DNA of 64,000 nucleotides from Xanthomonas prunicola (lineage in GTDB: Bacteria; Pseudomonadota; Gammaproteobacteria; Xanthomonadales; Xanthomonadaceae). The notes beneath the pieces were generated by a model. That model did no database searches and was not told the DNA's origin. It saw only the letters and a list, made by a program, of their open reading frames with translations. This document shows positions 48,898-59,230 of this stretch, one piece after another (position 1 is the stretch's first letter; every line of letters starts with the position of its first letter). The position numbers and the translations under genes were made by a program. Where the stretch lies: NCBI RefSeq assembly GCF_002846205.1, contig NZ_PHKV01000001.1:62001-126000 (forward strand). The letters run 5' to 3'.

Positions 48898-49215
48898 GCG
48901 GATTTGGCATACCTGTTGATCTTCACTCGCCGCCGGGAACACTGTGATCAACGCTGAGCTCGCTTGCGACACGAAGGAAACTGTATCGAACGTAACCATT
49001 AATTCACGCGTGTCGCTCGAGGTCGTTTGTTTAGGTGTGTTGCGCGGCGACATTTTGTGCCGAATTCCTCACTTTCGACGCGGATCCGGACTATTTCATT
49101 AACAAATCGTTTCAAAAGCTTGCACTGCATAGCAGCCATTCATTACGTTCGGGTTAAGGCCATCTGACTCCCCGATGACCGCCCCTTATCCGAACTTCAG
49201 TTGAAAAGGTCAGGA
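48898..49215. other. AT-richer leader/promoter region upstream of the Oar-like gene
   Basis: No coding frame is evident. The region is visibly richer in A and T than its surroundings, as expected for a promoter and long leader of a receptor gene. Near the end, TCAGGA precedes the ATG at 49216. I cannot assign a particular -35/-10 pair with confidence. Confidence 0.5.
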
Positions 49216-52200
49216 ATGAGCAATCAGTTGCGTCGCCAAGTCCTCAAACGCACCGCCCTCGCCGTCGTGCTCGGTGCTTGCCTAACCAACGGCGCGGTCT
49301 ACGCGCAAAGCACCACCGGCAGCATCTACGGCAGCGCCCCGTCCGAAGCCGGCAGCACGATTGTCGTGCAGAGCGACACCGGCCTCAGCCGCACCATCAC
49401 CATCGACGCCAATGGCCGCTACACGCTCGGCTCGCTGCCGGTGGGTGCCTACACCGTCACCTTGAAGCGCGGCGACCAGGTCGTCGACACCCGCAAAAAC
49501 GTGCAGTTGCGCGTTGGCTCGGGCACGGAAGTGTCCTTCGCTGGCGCAGGCACTTCGGGTAGCAATGCCGATGCAACCACGCTCGGTGCAATCACCGTTA
49601 CCGCCGCCAATGTACCGAAGATCGATGTCAGCTCTACCAGCTCGCGTTCGGTGATCACCTCCGAGCAGTTGGCCACCTTGCCGCTGGGACGTAGCGCCGA
49701 GGCGATCGCGTTGCTGGCACCGGGTGCCGTGTCCGGCGCAGGCGCATTCAACAATGGCTCGCGTTCGGTGGTGTCTTTCGGCGGCTCCGGCGTCACCGAA
49801 AACGCCTACTACATCAACGGCTTCAACGTCAGCAATCCGTTGAGCAATCTGGGCGGCGTCAGCCTGCCTTATGGCGCGATCGACCAGCAGGAAACCTATA
49901 CAGGCGGCTACAGCGCCAAGTACGGCCGCTCGACCGGCGGCGTGATCAGCCAGGTCGGCAAGCGCGGTACCAACGAATGGCATTTTGGTGCGCAAGCCGT
50001 GTGGGAGCCGGACTCCCTGGCGAGTTCCACCGGCGATGTCTGGTTCCCGAACAAGACGCTGCCGGCAAATTACGGCTACACCAACCGAACCCAGCCCGGG
50101 ACGCTCTATCGCAGCGGCAAAGACAATAATCAGACCCGTACCGTTTACAGCGCGTACGCAGGCGGTCCGTTGATCGAAGACAAGCTCTTCATTTTTGTCG
50201 CGGGCGAAACCGATAAGACCGACGGCGTCACCACGAACGCTCGCACGAGTGCGATCCAGGGGCAAAACAACTATGGGTACAGTTCTCCCAAGTTCTATGG
50301 GAAGCTGGACTGGAACATCAACGACTCCAATATTCTTGAATACACACGCATTCAGAACACGGACCGCCGTGGTGGCTATTACACCGCATTCAATTACAAC
50401 GATTTGAGCACTGGCGGTGCAACCGGCACTTTCCCTGATACGTTCAAGATCACCGACAAGTACGACATCTTCAAATACACCGGTTATCTCACCGATGATT
50501 TGACCTTGAACGCTACCTGGGGCCGTAGCACCGAGCACAACCGCCAGTTCAACCCCAACATCTCGGCGCTTCCGTTCCTGGACGGGGTCACAGATCAAGA
50601 CCCGGCAATCGTCGGCACCACGCCCATCCGCAACAACCAGGCTACCAATCGGGCGAAGGCGGACGATCCGATCAATAAAACCCGTAGCCTTCGCCTTGAG
50701 CTGGAATATCGCCTGGGTAATCACGACCTGACCGCAGGCGTGGACAATATGTATTTCAATGCCTACGACGAGGGCGTTCGCACCACGGGTCCGGGCTATC
50801 AATGGATCTACGGGCGACAGGACAACCCCGCCGAAGGTATTAATCCGGAACTCGGCGTCGGTGCGCCAGGTGGCCAGGGTTACTACGCGCAACGTCGGAT
50901 CTTTTCCACGACAACCAGCATGGCAGTCGAACAGAAAGCCTATTATTTGGAAGACCGTTGGCAGGTCAACGACAATTGGCTGCTGACGCTCGGCATCCGT
51001 AACGACAAGTTCACCAACTTCAACAGCGATCACGTCGCCTATGTGGATAGTGGCGACCAGTGGGCACCCCGCTTGGGCGCAAGCTGGGATGTGTTCGGTG
51101 ACTCTTCGTTGAAGGTGTTTGCCAACCTCGGCCGTTACTATCTGGCACTGCCTAACAGCGTCGCGATTCGCGGTGCGTCGGCATCCACCTACACCGATGA
51201 ATACTTCACCTACACCGGTATCGATGCGAATGGCGAGCCGACCGGTCTTGGCGCTATCGGTCCCGGCCCTGTCTCGAGCAATGGTGAGTACGGCCAGGCA
51301 CCAGATCCCAACGCCTTCGCACCAAGCGATCTGAAGTCACAGTACCAGGACGAAATCATTCTCGGCTTTGAAAAGACATTGGGCGAGAGCTGGAATTCCG
51401 GTGCGAAGGTGACATACCGCAAGTTGCAGAGCGCGATCGATGACGTCTGCGATCCTGGCAAGATGTCCGCGAAGTTGGCTGCAAGCGGTGGCGATGTCAA
51501 CAGCGTAAGTATCCCGGGCTGCGTCATGTTCAACCCTGGACAGACCAATACCTACAATCTTGCCAACGTCGACGGATCAGGCTACACGCAGCTGCGCATG
51601 AGTCAGTCCGACTGGGGATTCACCGATAAGGCGCGTCGCAACTACGTCGCGGTTGATCTGTTCCTGGAGCATCCGTTCGATGAAAAATGGTATGGCCGCG
51701 TCGACTACACTTGGTCACATAGCTACGGCAACACGGAAGGCCAGGTGAAGTCTGATATTGGTCAGTCCGACGTTTCCAAGACTCAGGACTGGGATGCTGC
51801 CGAACTGATGTATTACGCCGGTGGTAGCCTGGCGAATGATCGTCGGCATCAGCTAAAGGCATTCGGGGCGTATCAGCTCTCGCCGGAATGGATGGCGTCG
51901 GCCACGGTACGCGTCATGTCGGGCACTCCGATTTCATGCCTTGGCTACTTTGGATCCAACGAAGGAAATCCGATCGGTTATGGCTCTGCCTATCATTACT
52001 GCGGAGGCCAGGCATCTCCTCCGGGTGATGCTGGACGGACTCCCTGGATCAAGAATCTAGACCTCGGCATTACCTACCGGCCTTCTTTCGCCGACCACAA
52101 GTTGGCGCTAGGCCTTCAGGTCTTCAACGTCTTGAACGATCGCTCGGTGAACCGTGTTGAAAGCCGCTACAACACCGCGCCCTACACCGTTCGTAACACC

Positions 52201-52275
52201 TATGGCATTGGCACGGACCCGTACAACTACAACACTCCGCGCTTTGTTCGTCTGACCGCAGCCTACGATTTCTAA
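49216..52275 (+). CDS. Oar-like TonB-dependent outer-membrane receptor
   Basis: The 1019-residue protein starts MSNQLRRQVLKRTALAVVLG with a signal peptide ending VYAQ. Then come a carboxypeptidase-regulatory-like domain (TTGSIYGSAPSEAGSTIVVQ to about residue 105), a plug (SSTSSRSVITSEQLATLPLG, then NAYYINGFNVSNPLSNLGG), and a very long barrel ending VRLTAAYDF, with the aromatic terminal residue expected of outer-membrane proteins. This layout is that of OmpA-related/Oar proteins of Myxococcus and xanthomonads. No substrate can be assigned. A TTG five codons earlier is in frame but TCAGGA precedes the ATG. A strong terminator follows the stop. Confidence 0.93.
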   Translation: MSNQLRRQVLKRTALAVVLGACLTNGAVYAQSTTGSIYGSAPSEAGSTIVVQSDTGLSRTITIDANGRYTLGSLPVGAYTVTLKRGDQVVDTRKNVQLRVGSGTEVSFAGAGTSGSNADATTLGAITVTAANVPKIDVSSTSSRSVITSEQLATLPLGRSAEAIALLAPGAVSGAGAFNNGSRSVVSFGGSGVTENAYYINGFNVSNPLSNLGGVSLPYGAIDQQETYTGGYSAKYGRSTGGVISQVGKRGTNEWHFGAQAVWEPDSLASSTGDVWFPNKTLPANYGYTNRTQPGTLYRSGKDNNQTRTVYSAYAGGPLIEDKLFIFVAGETDKTDGVTTNARTSAIQGQNNYGYSSPKFYGKLDWNINDSNILEYTRIQNTDRRGGYYTAFNYNDLSTGGATGTFPDTFKITDKYDIFKYTGYLTDDLTLNATWGRSTEHNRQFNPNISALPFLDGVTDQDPAIVGTTPIRNNQATNRAKADDPINKTRSLRLELEYRLGNHDLTAGVDNMYFNAYDEGVRTTGPGYQWIYGRQDNPAEGINPELGVGAPGGQGYYAQRRIFSTTTSMAVEQKAYYLEDRWQVNDNWLLTLGIRNDKFTNFNSDHVAYVDSGDQWAPRLGASWDVFGDSSLKVFANLGRYYLALPNSVAIRGASASTYTDEYFTYTGIDANGEPTGLGAIGPGPVSSNGEYGQAPDPNAFAPSDLKSQYQDEIILGFEKTLGESWNSGAKVTYRKLQSAIDDVCDPGKMSAKLAASGGDVNSVSIPGCVMFNPGQTNTYNLANVDGSGYTQLRMSQSDWGFTDKARRNYVAVDLFLEHPFDEKWYGRVDYTWSHSYGNTEGQVKSDIGQSDVSKTQDWDAAELMYYAGGSLANDRRHQLKAFGAYQLSPEWMASATVRVMSGTPISCLGYFGSNEGNPIGYGSAYHYCGGQASPPGDAGRTPWIKNLDLGITYRPSFADHKLALGLQVFNVLNDRSVNRVESRYNTAPYTVRNTYGIGTDPYNYNTPRFVRLTAAYDF

Positions 52276-52332
52276 ACAGGTACGGCACCGTAGCGCTGAA
52301 AGGCGTATCCGGTTTTAGAACACGTGTTACCC

Positions 52333-52358
52333 AAGGCCCTGGTTTCCAGGGCCTTTTT
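52333..52358 (+). terminator. Rho-independent terminator of the Oar-like gene
   Basis: AAGGCCCTGG-TTT-CCAGGGCCTT is a perfect 10-bp stem followed by TTT and an AT-rich run. It lies about 60 bases after the receptor stop. Confidence 0.93.
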
Positions 52359-52396
52359 ATCAGTTCGCTTACGAAACGATCGGAGAGGTAAGCCGG

Positions 52397-53992
52397 TCAC
52401 CCAGCCAAAATCACCCGCGCCGCATTATGTCCAGGCGCACCAGTCACTCCACCGCCTGGATGTGTCCCCGACCCGCACAAATACAGCCCAGGCAGCACGC
52501 CGCGATAGGCACCCTGCCCCAGCAGCGGGCGGGCGCTGAAGAGTTGATTGAGGCTGAGGGCGCCGTGGAAGATGTCGCCGCCGACCAGGCCGAAGATGCG
52601 TTCGAGATCGAGCGGACTCAGAAGCTGCCGGCCCAGCACCGATGCTGCAAATCCAGGCGCGTAGCGCTCGACCGTGGCGATCATCAGATCGGCCACCTCG
52701 TCGCGGTGATCGTCCCACTGCCTGCCGTCGGGCAGTTGCGGTGCCACGTGCTGGCAGAACAGGCTGGCGACATGCTGACCGGGCGGCGCAAGGGTGTCGT
52801 CCAGGGTGCTGGGGATCAGCAATTCGACCACCGGCTCACGCGACCATCCGAAAGCGCGCGCGTCGTGCCAGGCGCGGTCCATATAGTCAAGGCTCGGCGC
52901 CAGGATGATGCCGGCAGTCAGATGATCGCCATTGCCTGGGAATGCAGTGAAATCCGGCAGGCGCGAGAGTGCGACATTCATGCGGAACGTACCCGATCCG
53001 CAGCGATAATGCGCAATCCGCTCGCGCGTTGCCGCAGGCACGTCATCTGGCCGCATGAGGCGCTGATACAACAGTTTCGGATTGACGTTGGCCACGACCG
53101 CGCGGGCGTGGACTATCTCTCCGTCCGCAGTAACAACGCCGACCGCACGCCCCTGATCCACCAACACGTGTTCCACCGCGCAGCCGGTACGGATCTGCAC
53201 CCCGTGTTCGCGCGCACTGGCGGCCATGGCCTGAGTGATCGCACCCATACCACCGATGGCGTGGCCCCAGGCACCCTTGACCCCGTTGCTCTGCCCGAAC
53301 ACATGATGCAACAACACGTACGCGGTGCCGGGCGTGTAAGGGCTGGCGTAGTTGCCGACGATGCCATCGAAACCGAACAAGGCCTTGATCGGGGCGCTTT
53401 CGAACCAGCGATCCAGATACTCCGCTGCTGAAATCGTAAACAGGTCCAACAGCTCCTGGCGCAAGCTCAGCGACAAGCCCTGCAACTGCAGGCCGACCTT
53501 GCCCGCCCGCCATAGCTGCGGCAATGCCCGCAACCAGCCGCCATCGGTGACCTCAGGCGGTGGCTGCAAGGCCAGCGCGCGCAAGACATCGGCCAGTTGC
53601 TCCAACCGCGCTTCGTAAGCGGGCAATGCCGCCGCATCCCGTGCGGAAAACCTGGCGACCTCCTGCACCGTGCGGCCTGCGCCAGCCAACAAATAGTCGC
53701 CATTGGGCAGCGGCAGAAAATTGTTGATCCGTCGCGGCACCACACGCAGGCCGTGGCGCTCGAGCGCCAGATCGGCGATGACCTTGGGCTGCAGCAGCGA
53801 CACGGTGTACGCCGCCACCGAATTGCGGAAGCCCGGATGAAATTCCTCGGTCACCGCTGCGCCGCCGACCACATCGCGCGCTTCCAACACCAGCACCCGT
53901 TTGCCGGCCTTGGCCAGATACGCAGCGCACACCAAGCCGTTGTGGCCGGCGCCAATGATCAGTGTATCCAAGGGGTCAGAGGCCATGGGCAT
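52397..53992 (-). CDS. FAD-dependent oxidoreductase (phytoene-desaturase/PYROXD2-like)
   Basis: The 531-residue protein starts MPMASDPLDTLIIGAGHNGL. The FAD-binding GxGxxG motif IIGAGHNGLVCAAYLAKAGK and the acidic end of the second strand (VLVLEARD) are at the N-terminus, and a second FAD-contact motif is at the C-terminus (LYLCGSGTHPGGGVTGAPG). The overall order matches the COG1233 phytoene-desaturase-like family, whose bacterial members mostly have unknown substrates. No carotenoid genes are seen nearby. It is a single gene, convergent with the Oar-like receptor. Confidence 0.9.
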   Translation of the reverse strand: MPMASDPLDTLIIGAGHNGLVCAAYLAKAGKRVLVLEARDVVGGAAVTEEFHPGFRNSVAAYTVSLLQPKVIADLALERHGLRVVPRRINNFLPLPNGDYLLAGAGRTVQEVARFSARDAAALPAYEARLEQLADVLRALALQPPPEVTDGGWLRALPQLWRAGKVGLQLQGLSLSLRQELLDLFTISAAEYLDRWFESAPIKALFGFDGIVGNYASPYTPGTAYVLLHHVFGQSNGVKGAWGHAIGGMGAITQAMAASAREHGVQIRTGCAVEHVLVDQGRAVGVVTADGEIVHARAVVANVNPKLLYQRLMRPDDVPAATRERIAHYRCGSGTFRMNVALSRLPDFTAFPGNGDHLTAGIILAPSLDYMDRAWHDARAFGWSREPVVELLIPSTLDDTLAPPGQHVASLFCQHVAPQLPDGRQWDDHRDEVADLMIATVERYAPGFAASVLGRQLLSPLDLERIFGLVGGDIFHGALSLNQLFSARPLLGQGAYRGVLPGLYLCGSGTHPGGGVTGAPGHNAARVILAG

Positions 53993-54438
53993 GCCCGTGT
54001 GTATAGCACCGCTGGCCCGTGCCGACTATCCGGCAACAACAGCCGGTCTGCGCAGTCGGCCGCCAGTGCCGAGCTAAACACGACGCCGCCAGTGCAGCTG
54101 ATGGGACGAAGGCCAGCCGCCGCAAAAGTCGCAGCCGATGCCCAGTGCGGCAAATGCCCCTCTTATTGACGTGAGGTGGGGTCGAGCGCGCCGACACACC
54201 CCCGCTGACGGCTTGCCGTGATGTGCATCCAAGCCGCCACCGACACCCTGCTGGCGATCTTCAAGGCTGTCCCAAATGAAGTTCCGGCATCCCCTGAGCC
54301 AAAAGCCAGACCCTCCCGCCCGACCCCGCACACGCCGCACCCATGACCTTCGACACCGTGCCATCGGTCTGGCGAGGCGTAGAGTGCCGGCCACGGCCCC
54401 GGCGACGGGGCTTCCCATTGATGCTTCTGGAGTCCTTT
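53993..54438. other. Intergenic region before the first M13 peptidase gene, no gene seen
   Basis: It separates the divergent FAD-oxidoreductase gene and peptidase gene and should hold both promoters. No convincing frame, repeat or hairpin was noticed. A short SD-like CTGGAG occurs at 54427-54432, just ahead of the GTG at 54439. Confidence 0.5.
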
Positions 54439-56562
54439 GTGATTCGTACACCCCATTTATTGACGCTGACCCTGGCCGTGGCCACTGCCCTGAGCGGTTG
54501 CAAGAAATCCGAAGACACCGCGCCGGCCGCCCCTGCGGGCGACACTGCGGCCACCACCCCGGCGGCCCCCAAGACGCTGACCCTTGACCAGAGCAAGCTG
54601 CCGGCAGTGAACCAGTTCACCGCCGCCGACCTGGACCCCAACAGCAACGCCTGTACCGATCTGAACGCCTACGCCAATGCCAAGTTCCTGGCCGCCAACC
54701 CGGTGCCGAGCGACCGCACCAGCTGGGGCGCATTCGAGATGCTTGACGAGCGCTCCAATGCGATCCAGCGGCAGTTGGTGGAACAAGCCGCAGCCGACAG
54801 CAAGGCCACGGGCGTGGAGAAAATCGTCGGCGACCTGTGGTCGACCGGCATGGACGAAGCCAAGATCAACGCGCAGGGCATCGCGCCGCTGAAGCCGGAG
54901 CTGGCCGCCATCGACGCCATCAGCGACCAGGCCAAGCTGGTCGACTATCTGCGCACCAGCGCCGCCAAGGGCAATAACGTGCTTTTCAGCTTCGGCGCTG
55001 AAGCGGACTTCAAGAAGTCCAGCCAGAACATCGCCTACGCCATGCAGGGCGGACTGGGCCTGCCGGACCCGGAGTACTACACCAGCGCCGCCAACAAGGC
55101 CAAGCTGGAGGCATACCAGGCGCACGTCGCCAAGGTGCTGGAACTGTCCGGCGTGGCCACGGCCGATGCCGCCGCGCAGGCCAAGCAAGTCGTGGACTTC
55201 GAAACCCGTCTGGCCAAGGTCTCCAAGACCAGCACCCAGATGTCGCGCGATGCGTCGCTGGCCTATAACCCGATCTCGCCGGCCGATGCCGACAAGCTCA
55301 CCCCGAACTGGTCATGGACCGAGTTCTTCAAGTCGCAAGGCGTGGCCACGCCGGAGATGTTCTCGCTGGCGATCCCGGCCTTCCACCAGGAAGTGAGCAA
55401 GATGATCGCCGACACCGACCCGGCGATCTGGCGCGCCTACCTGCGCTTCCACACCGTCGATGGCGCTTCGCCGTTCCTGAGCCAGCCGTTTGTCGATGAA
55501 AGCTTCGCGTTCTACAACAAGACCATGCGCGGCCAGAAGGAAATCAAGCCGCGTTGGAAGCGCGTGCTGGCCACCATCAACGGTCAGGCCGGCGAAGCGC
55601 TGGGCCAGATGTACGTCAAGGTCGCCTTCCCGGCCGATTCCAAGGCCAAAATGGAGACCTTGGTGACCAACCTGCGTACCGCGCTCAAGGCCCGCATCGA
55701 AAAGCTGGACTGGATGAGCCCGGAGACCAAGACCAAGGCCATTGCCAAGTGGGAAAGCTTCACGCCCAAGATCGGTTATCCGGAAAAATGGCGTGAGTGG
55801 AACGGTCTGAGCACGGGCCGCGACAGCTACCTGGGCAACGTGATGGCCGCGCAGGAGTTCAACTACAAGTGGAACCTGTCCAAGATCGGCAAGCCGGTGG
55901 ACAAGACCGAATGGGGCATGAGCCCGCAGACGGTCAACGCGTACTACAACCCGTTGCAGAACGAGATCGTGTTCCCGGCGGCGATCCTGCAGCCGCCGTT
56001 CTTCGACCCGAATGCGCCGGAGGAAATGAACTACGGCGGCATCGGTGCAGTGATCGGCCACGAAATGACCCACGGTTACGATGATCAGGGCAGCCGCTTC
56101 GGTGCCGATGGCAACTTCATCCCCGATCCGGGTTGGTGGACGCAGAAGGATCTGGCCGCGTTCAAGGCCCGCACCGGCAAGCTGGTGGCGCAGTTCGACG
56201 GCTACCGCACGCCAGCTGGCGACAAGGTCAAAGGCGACCTGACCCTGGGCGAGAACATCGCCGACCTGGGTGGCCTCAACACCGCCTACGACGCGATGAA
56301 GACCGCCACCGCCGGCAAGGACGACCCCAAGACCGACGGCATCACCCGTGACCAGCGCTTCTTCCTCAACTGGGCCACGGTGTGGCGTCGCAACTTCACC
56401 CCGGAAGAACTGGTGGTGCGCCTGAAAACCGACCCGCACGCGCCGGCCAACTTCCGCGCCATCGGTGCACCGTCGAACATGCCGGCATTCGCCGCCGCGT
56501 TCTCGTGCAAGGCGGGCGATGCGATGGTGCGTCAGGGCGACAAGCAGGTTGTGATCTGGTAA
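54439..56562 (+). CDS. Peptidase M13 lipoprotein (neprilysin/PepO-like), active-type zinc site
   Basis: GTG start at 54439 with CTGGAG just upstream; 707 residues. The leader VIRTPHLLTLTLAVATALSG ends in the lipobox Cys (LSGC), so it is an envelope lipoprotein. The M13 domain has NAYYNPLQNEIVFPAAILQP, the zinc site VIGHEMTHGYDDQG (H541, E542, H545), the third ligand E605 in GENIADLGG and the C-terminal AFSCKAGDAM. All catalytic positions are present. M13 enzymes cut short peptides. It has its own terminator and lies in tandem with two further M13 genes. Confidence 0.93.
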   Translation: MIRTPHLLTLTLAVATALSGCKKSEDTAPAAPAGDTAATTPAAPKTLTLDQSKLPAVNQFTAADLDPNSNACTDLNAYANAKFLAANPVPSDRTSWGAFEMLDERSNAIQRQLVEQAAADSKATGVEKIVGDLWSTGMDEAKINAQGIAPLKPELAAIDAISDQAKLVDYLRTSAAKGNNVLFSFGAEADFKKSSQNIAYAMQGGLGLPDPEYYTSAANKAKLEAYQAHVAKVLELSGVATADAAAQAKQVVDFETRLAKVSKTSTQMSRDASLAYNPISPADADKLTPNWSWTEFFKSQGVATPEMFSLAIPAFHQEVSKMIADTDPAIWRAYLRFHTVDGASPFLSQPFVDESFAFYNKTMRGQKEIKPRWKRVLATINGQAGEALGQMYVKVAFPADSKAKMETLVTNLRTALKARIEKLDWMSPETKTKAIAKWESFTPKIGYPEKWREWNGLSTGRDSYLGNVMAAQEFNYKWNLSKIGKPVDKTEWGMSPQTVNAYYNPLQNEIVFPAAILQPPFFDPNAPEEMNYGGIGAVIGHEMTHGYDDQGSRFGADGNFIPDPGWWTQKDLAAFKARTGKLVAQFDGYRTPAGDKVKGDLTLGENIADLGGLNTAYDAMKTATAGKDDPKTDGITRDQRFFLNWATVWRRNFTPEELVVRLKTDPHAPANFRAIGAPSNMPAFAAAFSCKAGDAMVRQGDKQVVIW

Positions 56563-56585
56563 TTGCGCAGTCGCTGTAGAACAAC

Positions 56586-56619
56586 GGGCGGCGATCGAAA
56601 GATTGCCGCCCTTTTTTTT
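56586..56619 (+). terminator. Rho-independent terminator after the first M13 gene
   Basis: GGGCGGC pairs with GCCGCCC, extended by ATC/GAT around a GAAA loop, and is followed by eight T residues. It shows that the first M13 gene can be transcribed as a single unit. Confidence 0.93.
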
Positions 56620-56947
56620 GGGCACTCGCTTTTCCAGGCGCGCTCTGCGTCCATACGGCGACAGCCTGCACCAACGACTGAGGCAGACTCTCTTGGCACC
56701 GGCCAACGATGGCTCCACGCACCCGTCGACAGCTGCGTACCACGCCGTTGCATGTGGCGCGGATGCGTCTACGAAGCCATCGCGACGCGTGCCCCCAATC
56801 GCGCACCGGACTCAAGACCCGCACTACCGGCTGCGACGCGCCGCGATCTGCAATCCCGCCTGCATGCAAGCCTCAACAAAACTCAACGCATGCGCCCCTG
56901 TGGATGGGTCCGCTTATGCTCGGCGTTCATCCCAGCGACTGGCGCCC
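56620..56947. other. Intergenic region between the first and second M13 genes
   Basis: No reliable coding frame was found. An in-frame extension of the second M13 gene runs through most of it, but it is Arg/Pro-rich and not protein-like. I see no clear promoter motif. Confidence 0.45.
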
Positions 56948-59047
56948 ATGTCACCCACCAAGACCTCCACGCTTGCCCTTGCCCTGATGGTCGCCCTGAC
57001 GGGCTGCCAACGCGGAGCGGATACCAGCAGCACGCAGGACAACACCGCCACGTCGGCTCCTGCAGCGACGCCAGCGGCGGCGAAACCTGGGTTCGATATC
57101 AGTGAACTGGGTGCAGCCACCAGCGCATGCCAGAACCTGGACGATTTCGTCAATGGCCGTTGGAAAAAAGCCAATCCCATTCCGGCCGACCGTACCAGCT
57201 GGGGCGTCTCTGATGTGCTCGTGGAGAACAGCCTGACCACCCAACGCCAGATTGCCGAAGACGCAGCGAAACAGCCGGACAAGCAAGCCAATCCTGTCGC
57301 CCACAAGATCGGCGTGCTGTATGCCTCCGGCATGGATGAAGCGGCCATCGAAGCATCCGGCGACCAGCCGATCCGGCCACAGCTCGACGCAATTGCCGCG
57401 CTGAGCTCAAGCAAGGACGTTGCCGACTACATCACCCGCCGTTTTGCCGAAGGCGATGCGCTGGTGTTCACCTTCGGCGCGCATGCCGACTTCAAATATG
57501 CCGACAGGCAAATCGGCTTCGCGCAAGAAGATGGACTCGGCCTGCCGACCAAGGAGTACTACACCGCGCCCGAATACGCGGCCATTCGCGAGGCCTATCT
57601 GGCCTATATCGCCAGGTCCTTCGAGCTCACCGGCAGCACCGCCGACGCTGCCAGGGCACAGGCAAGCGAGGTGCTCGCCCTCGAAACGCGGCTGGCTGCC
57701 GCCTCACTCACACGTGTCGAGGCGCGCGACCCCAAAAACCAGTATCACTTCGTCAGCACGGCAGAGGCCGACAAACTCACTCCGCACTTTTCATGGACCG
57801 GTTTCTTCGCTGCGCAAGGCATCCGCAGTGGTGCTGGCTTTTCCCTGTCGCAGCCGCGCTTCTTCGGTGAATTCGATCGCCAGCTGGCACACGCGCCGAT
57901 CGCACAATGGCAGGCCTATCTACGCTTCCACACCATCGATGACGCTTCCAAGCAGCTCAGCAAGGCCTTCGTCGACAACAACTTCGCGTTCTACGGCAAG
58001 ACCCTGTCAGGGCAGCCCGAGCAGCAGCCACGCTGGAAGCGCGTGTTGCGCGCGGTCAACGGCGCAATGGGCGAAGGGCTGGGGCAGCTCTACGTGGCCA
58101 AGGTGTTCACGCCTGAAGCCAAACAGCGTGCGAGCGACTTGGTGGACAACGTGCGTGTTGCGCTCAAGGCGCGTATCGAAAACGTCGATTGGATGAGCCC
58201 GGAAACCAAAGCCAAGGCTATCGCCAAGTGGCAAACGTTCCTGCCAAAAATCGGCTATCCGGACACCTGGCGCGACTGGTCGGGGCTGGAGATCGTGCCT
58301 GGCGCGTATTACCGCAACCTGCAGGCAGCAGCGAAGTTTAATTACCACTACGACATCGCCCAGATCGGCAAACCCACCGATCGCGCGCGCTGGTCGATGA
58401 CGCCGCAGACCGTCAATGCGTATTACGACCCCAGCACCAATTCCATCAATTTCCCGGCAGGAATTCTGCAGTCGCCGTTCTTCGCTGCCACTGCAGACGA
58501 TGCCTTGAACTACGGCGGCATCGGCGCGGTGATCGGGCACGAAGCCACGCACGGCTTCGACGACGAGGGAAGACAATTCGACGGTGCCGGCAACAACGTG
58601 GACTGGTGGACGCCGCAGGATCGCAACGCGTTCGAGCAACGCGCCGAGCGACTGGTCAAACAGTTCGATGCCTACACACCGCTGCCCAGCCACCCCACGG
58701 TGCACGTCAATGGCAAGCTCAGCTTGGGCGAGAACATTGCCGACCTGGGCGGTCTCAACGTCGCCTACGATGCGTTGCAAGCAGATCTGCGCGCGCACCC
58801 GGAGCGCGCTGTCGCGATCGATGGCTACAGTCCGGATCAACGCTTCTTCCTGAGCTTCGCGCGCAGTTGGCGTGGGCACACACGCGAACAGCAGCAACTG
58901 GTCTACCTGGCGAGCGACCCCCATGCGCCCGACAACCTGCGCGCCATTGCCCCGCCCTCGAACATGCCCTCCTTCGCCACCGCGTTTTCCTGCAAGGCCG
59001 GCGATGCGATGGTGCGGCCCGAGAAAGACCGCGTCGTGATCTGGTAA
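56948..59047 (+). CDS. Peptidase M13 lipoprotein, second copy, active-type zinc site
   Basis: The 699-residue protein starts MSPTKTSTLALALMVALTGC, a lipoprotein leader with LTGC lipobox. It shares the whole domain layout of the first copy: NAYYDPSTNSINFPAGILQ, zinc site VIGHEATHGFDDEG (H531, E532, H535), E595 in GENIADLGG, and AFSCKAGDAM at the end. The family's catalytic positions are intact. It is clearly a paralogue of the first copy, though the codon choice and many residues differ. A hairpin without T-run follows at 59096-59119. Confidence 0.93.
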   Translation: MSPTKTSTLALALMVALTGCQRGADTSSTQDNTATSAPAATPAAAKPGFDISELGAATSACQNLDDFVNGRWKKANPIPADRTSWGVSDVLVENSLTTQRQIAEDAAKQPDKQANPVAHKIGVLYASGMDEAAIEASGDQPIRPQLDAIAALSSSKDVADYITRRFAEGDALVFTFGAHADFKYADRQIGFAQEDGLGLPTKEYYTAPEYAAIREAYLAYIARSFELTGSTADAARAQASEVLALETRLAAASLTRVEARDPKNQYHFVSTAEADKLTPHFSWTGFFAAQGIRSGAGFSLSQPRFFGEFDRQLAHAPIAQWQAYLRFHTIDDASKQLSKAFVDNNFAFYGKTLSGQPEQQPRWKRVLRAVNGAMGEGLGQLYVAKVFTPEAKQRASDLVDNVRVALKARIENVDWMSPETKAKAIAKWQTFLPKIGYPDTWRDWSGLEIVPGAYYRNLQAAAKFNYHYDIAQIGKPTDRARWSMTPQTVNAYYDPSTNSINFPAGILQSPFFAATADDALNYGGIGAVIGHEATHGFDDEGRQFDGAGNNVDWWTPQDRNAFEQRAERLVKQFDAYTPLPSHPTVHVNGKLSLGENIADLGGLNVAYDALQADLRAHPERAVAIDGYSPDQRFFLSFARSWRGHTREQQQLVYLASDPHAPDNLRAIAPPSNMPSFATAFSCKAGDAMVRPEKDRVVIW

Positions 59048-59095
59048 GCCGACGCGCCGGCGGCTGCAAGCGCTTTCAGCACGATGACACCAGGC

Positions 59096-59119
59096 ACAGG
59101 CCCGCATGCGCGGGCCTGT
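59096..59119 (+). terminator. Hairpin after the second M13 gene
   Basis: ACAGGCCCGC and GCGGGCCTGT form a perfect 10-bp stem around ATGC. No T-run follows, so it may be a weak terminator or an RNA-stabilising hairpin. Confidence 0.5.
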
Positions 59120-59230
59120 CGCATTCATGCAAGCGGCCAGCACCGAGCACGAACCACAGCGTCCGCCCGCCTGCATGGCGCGCAGCCTTGCTAAACTCCG
59201 GCGACTTTACTCTGGCCACCCTTCTTCTCG

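Noticed and set aside
48525..48926. A 133-codon minus-strand frame upstream of apbC
   Set aside because: It crosses the strong terminator and the receptor remnant and has no protein-like pattern.
49216..52275. Assigning the Oar-like receptor to a specific substrate such as iron-siderophore or maltodextrin
   Set aside because: The plug and barrel give no substrate information, and no transporter or enzyme genes for such a substrate adjoin it.
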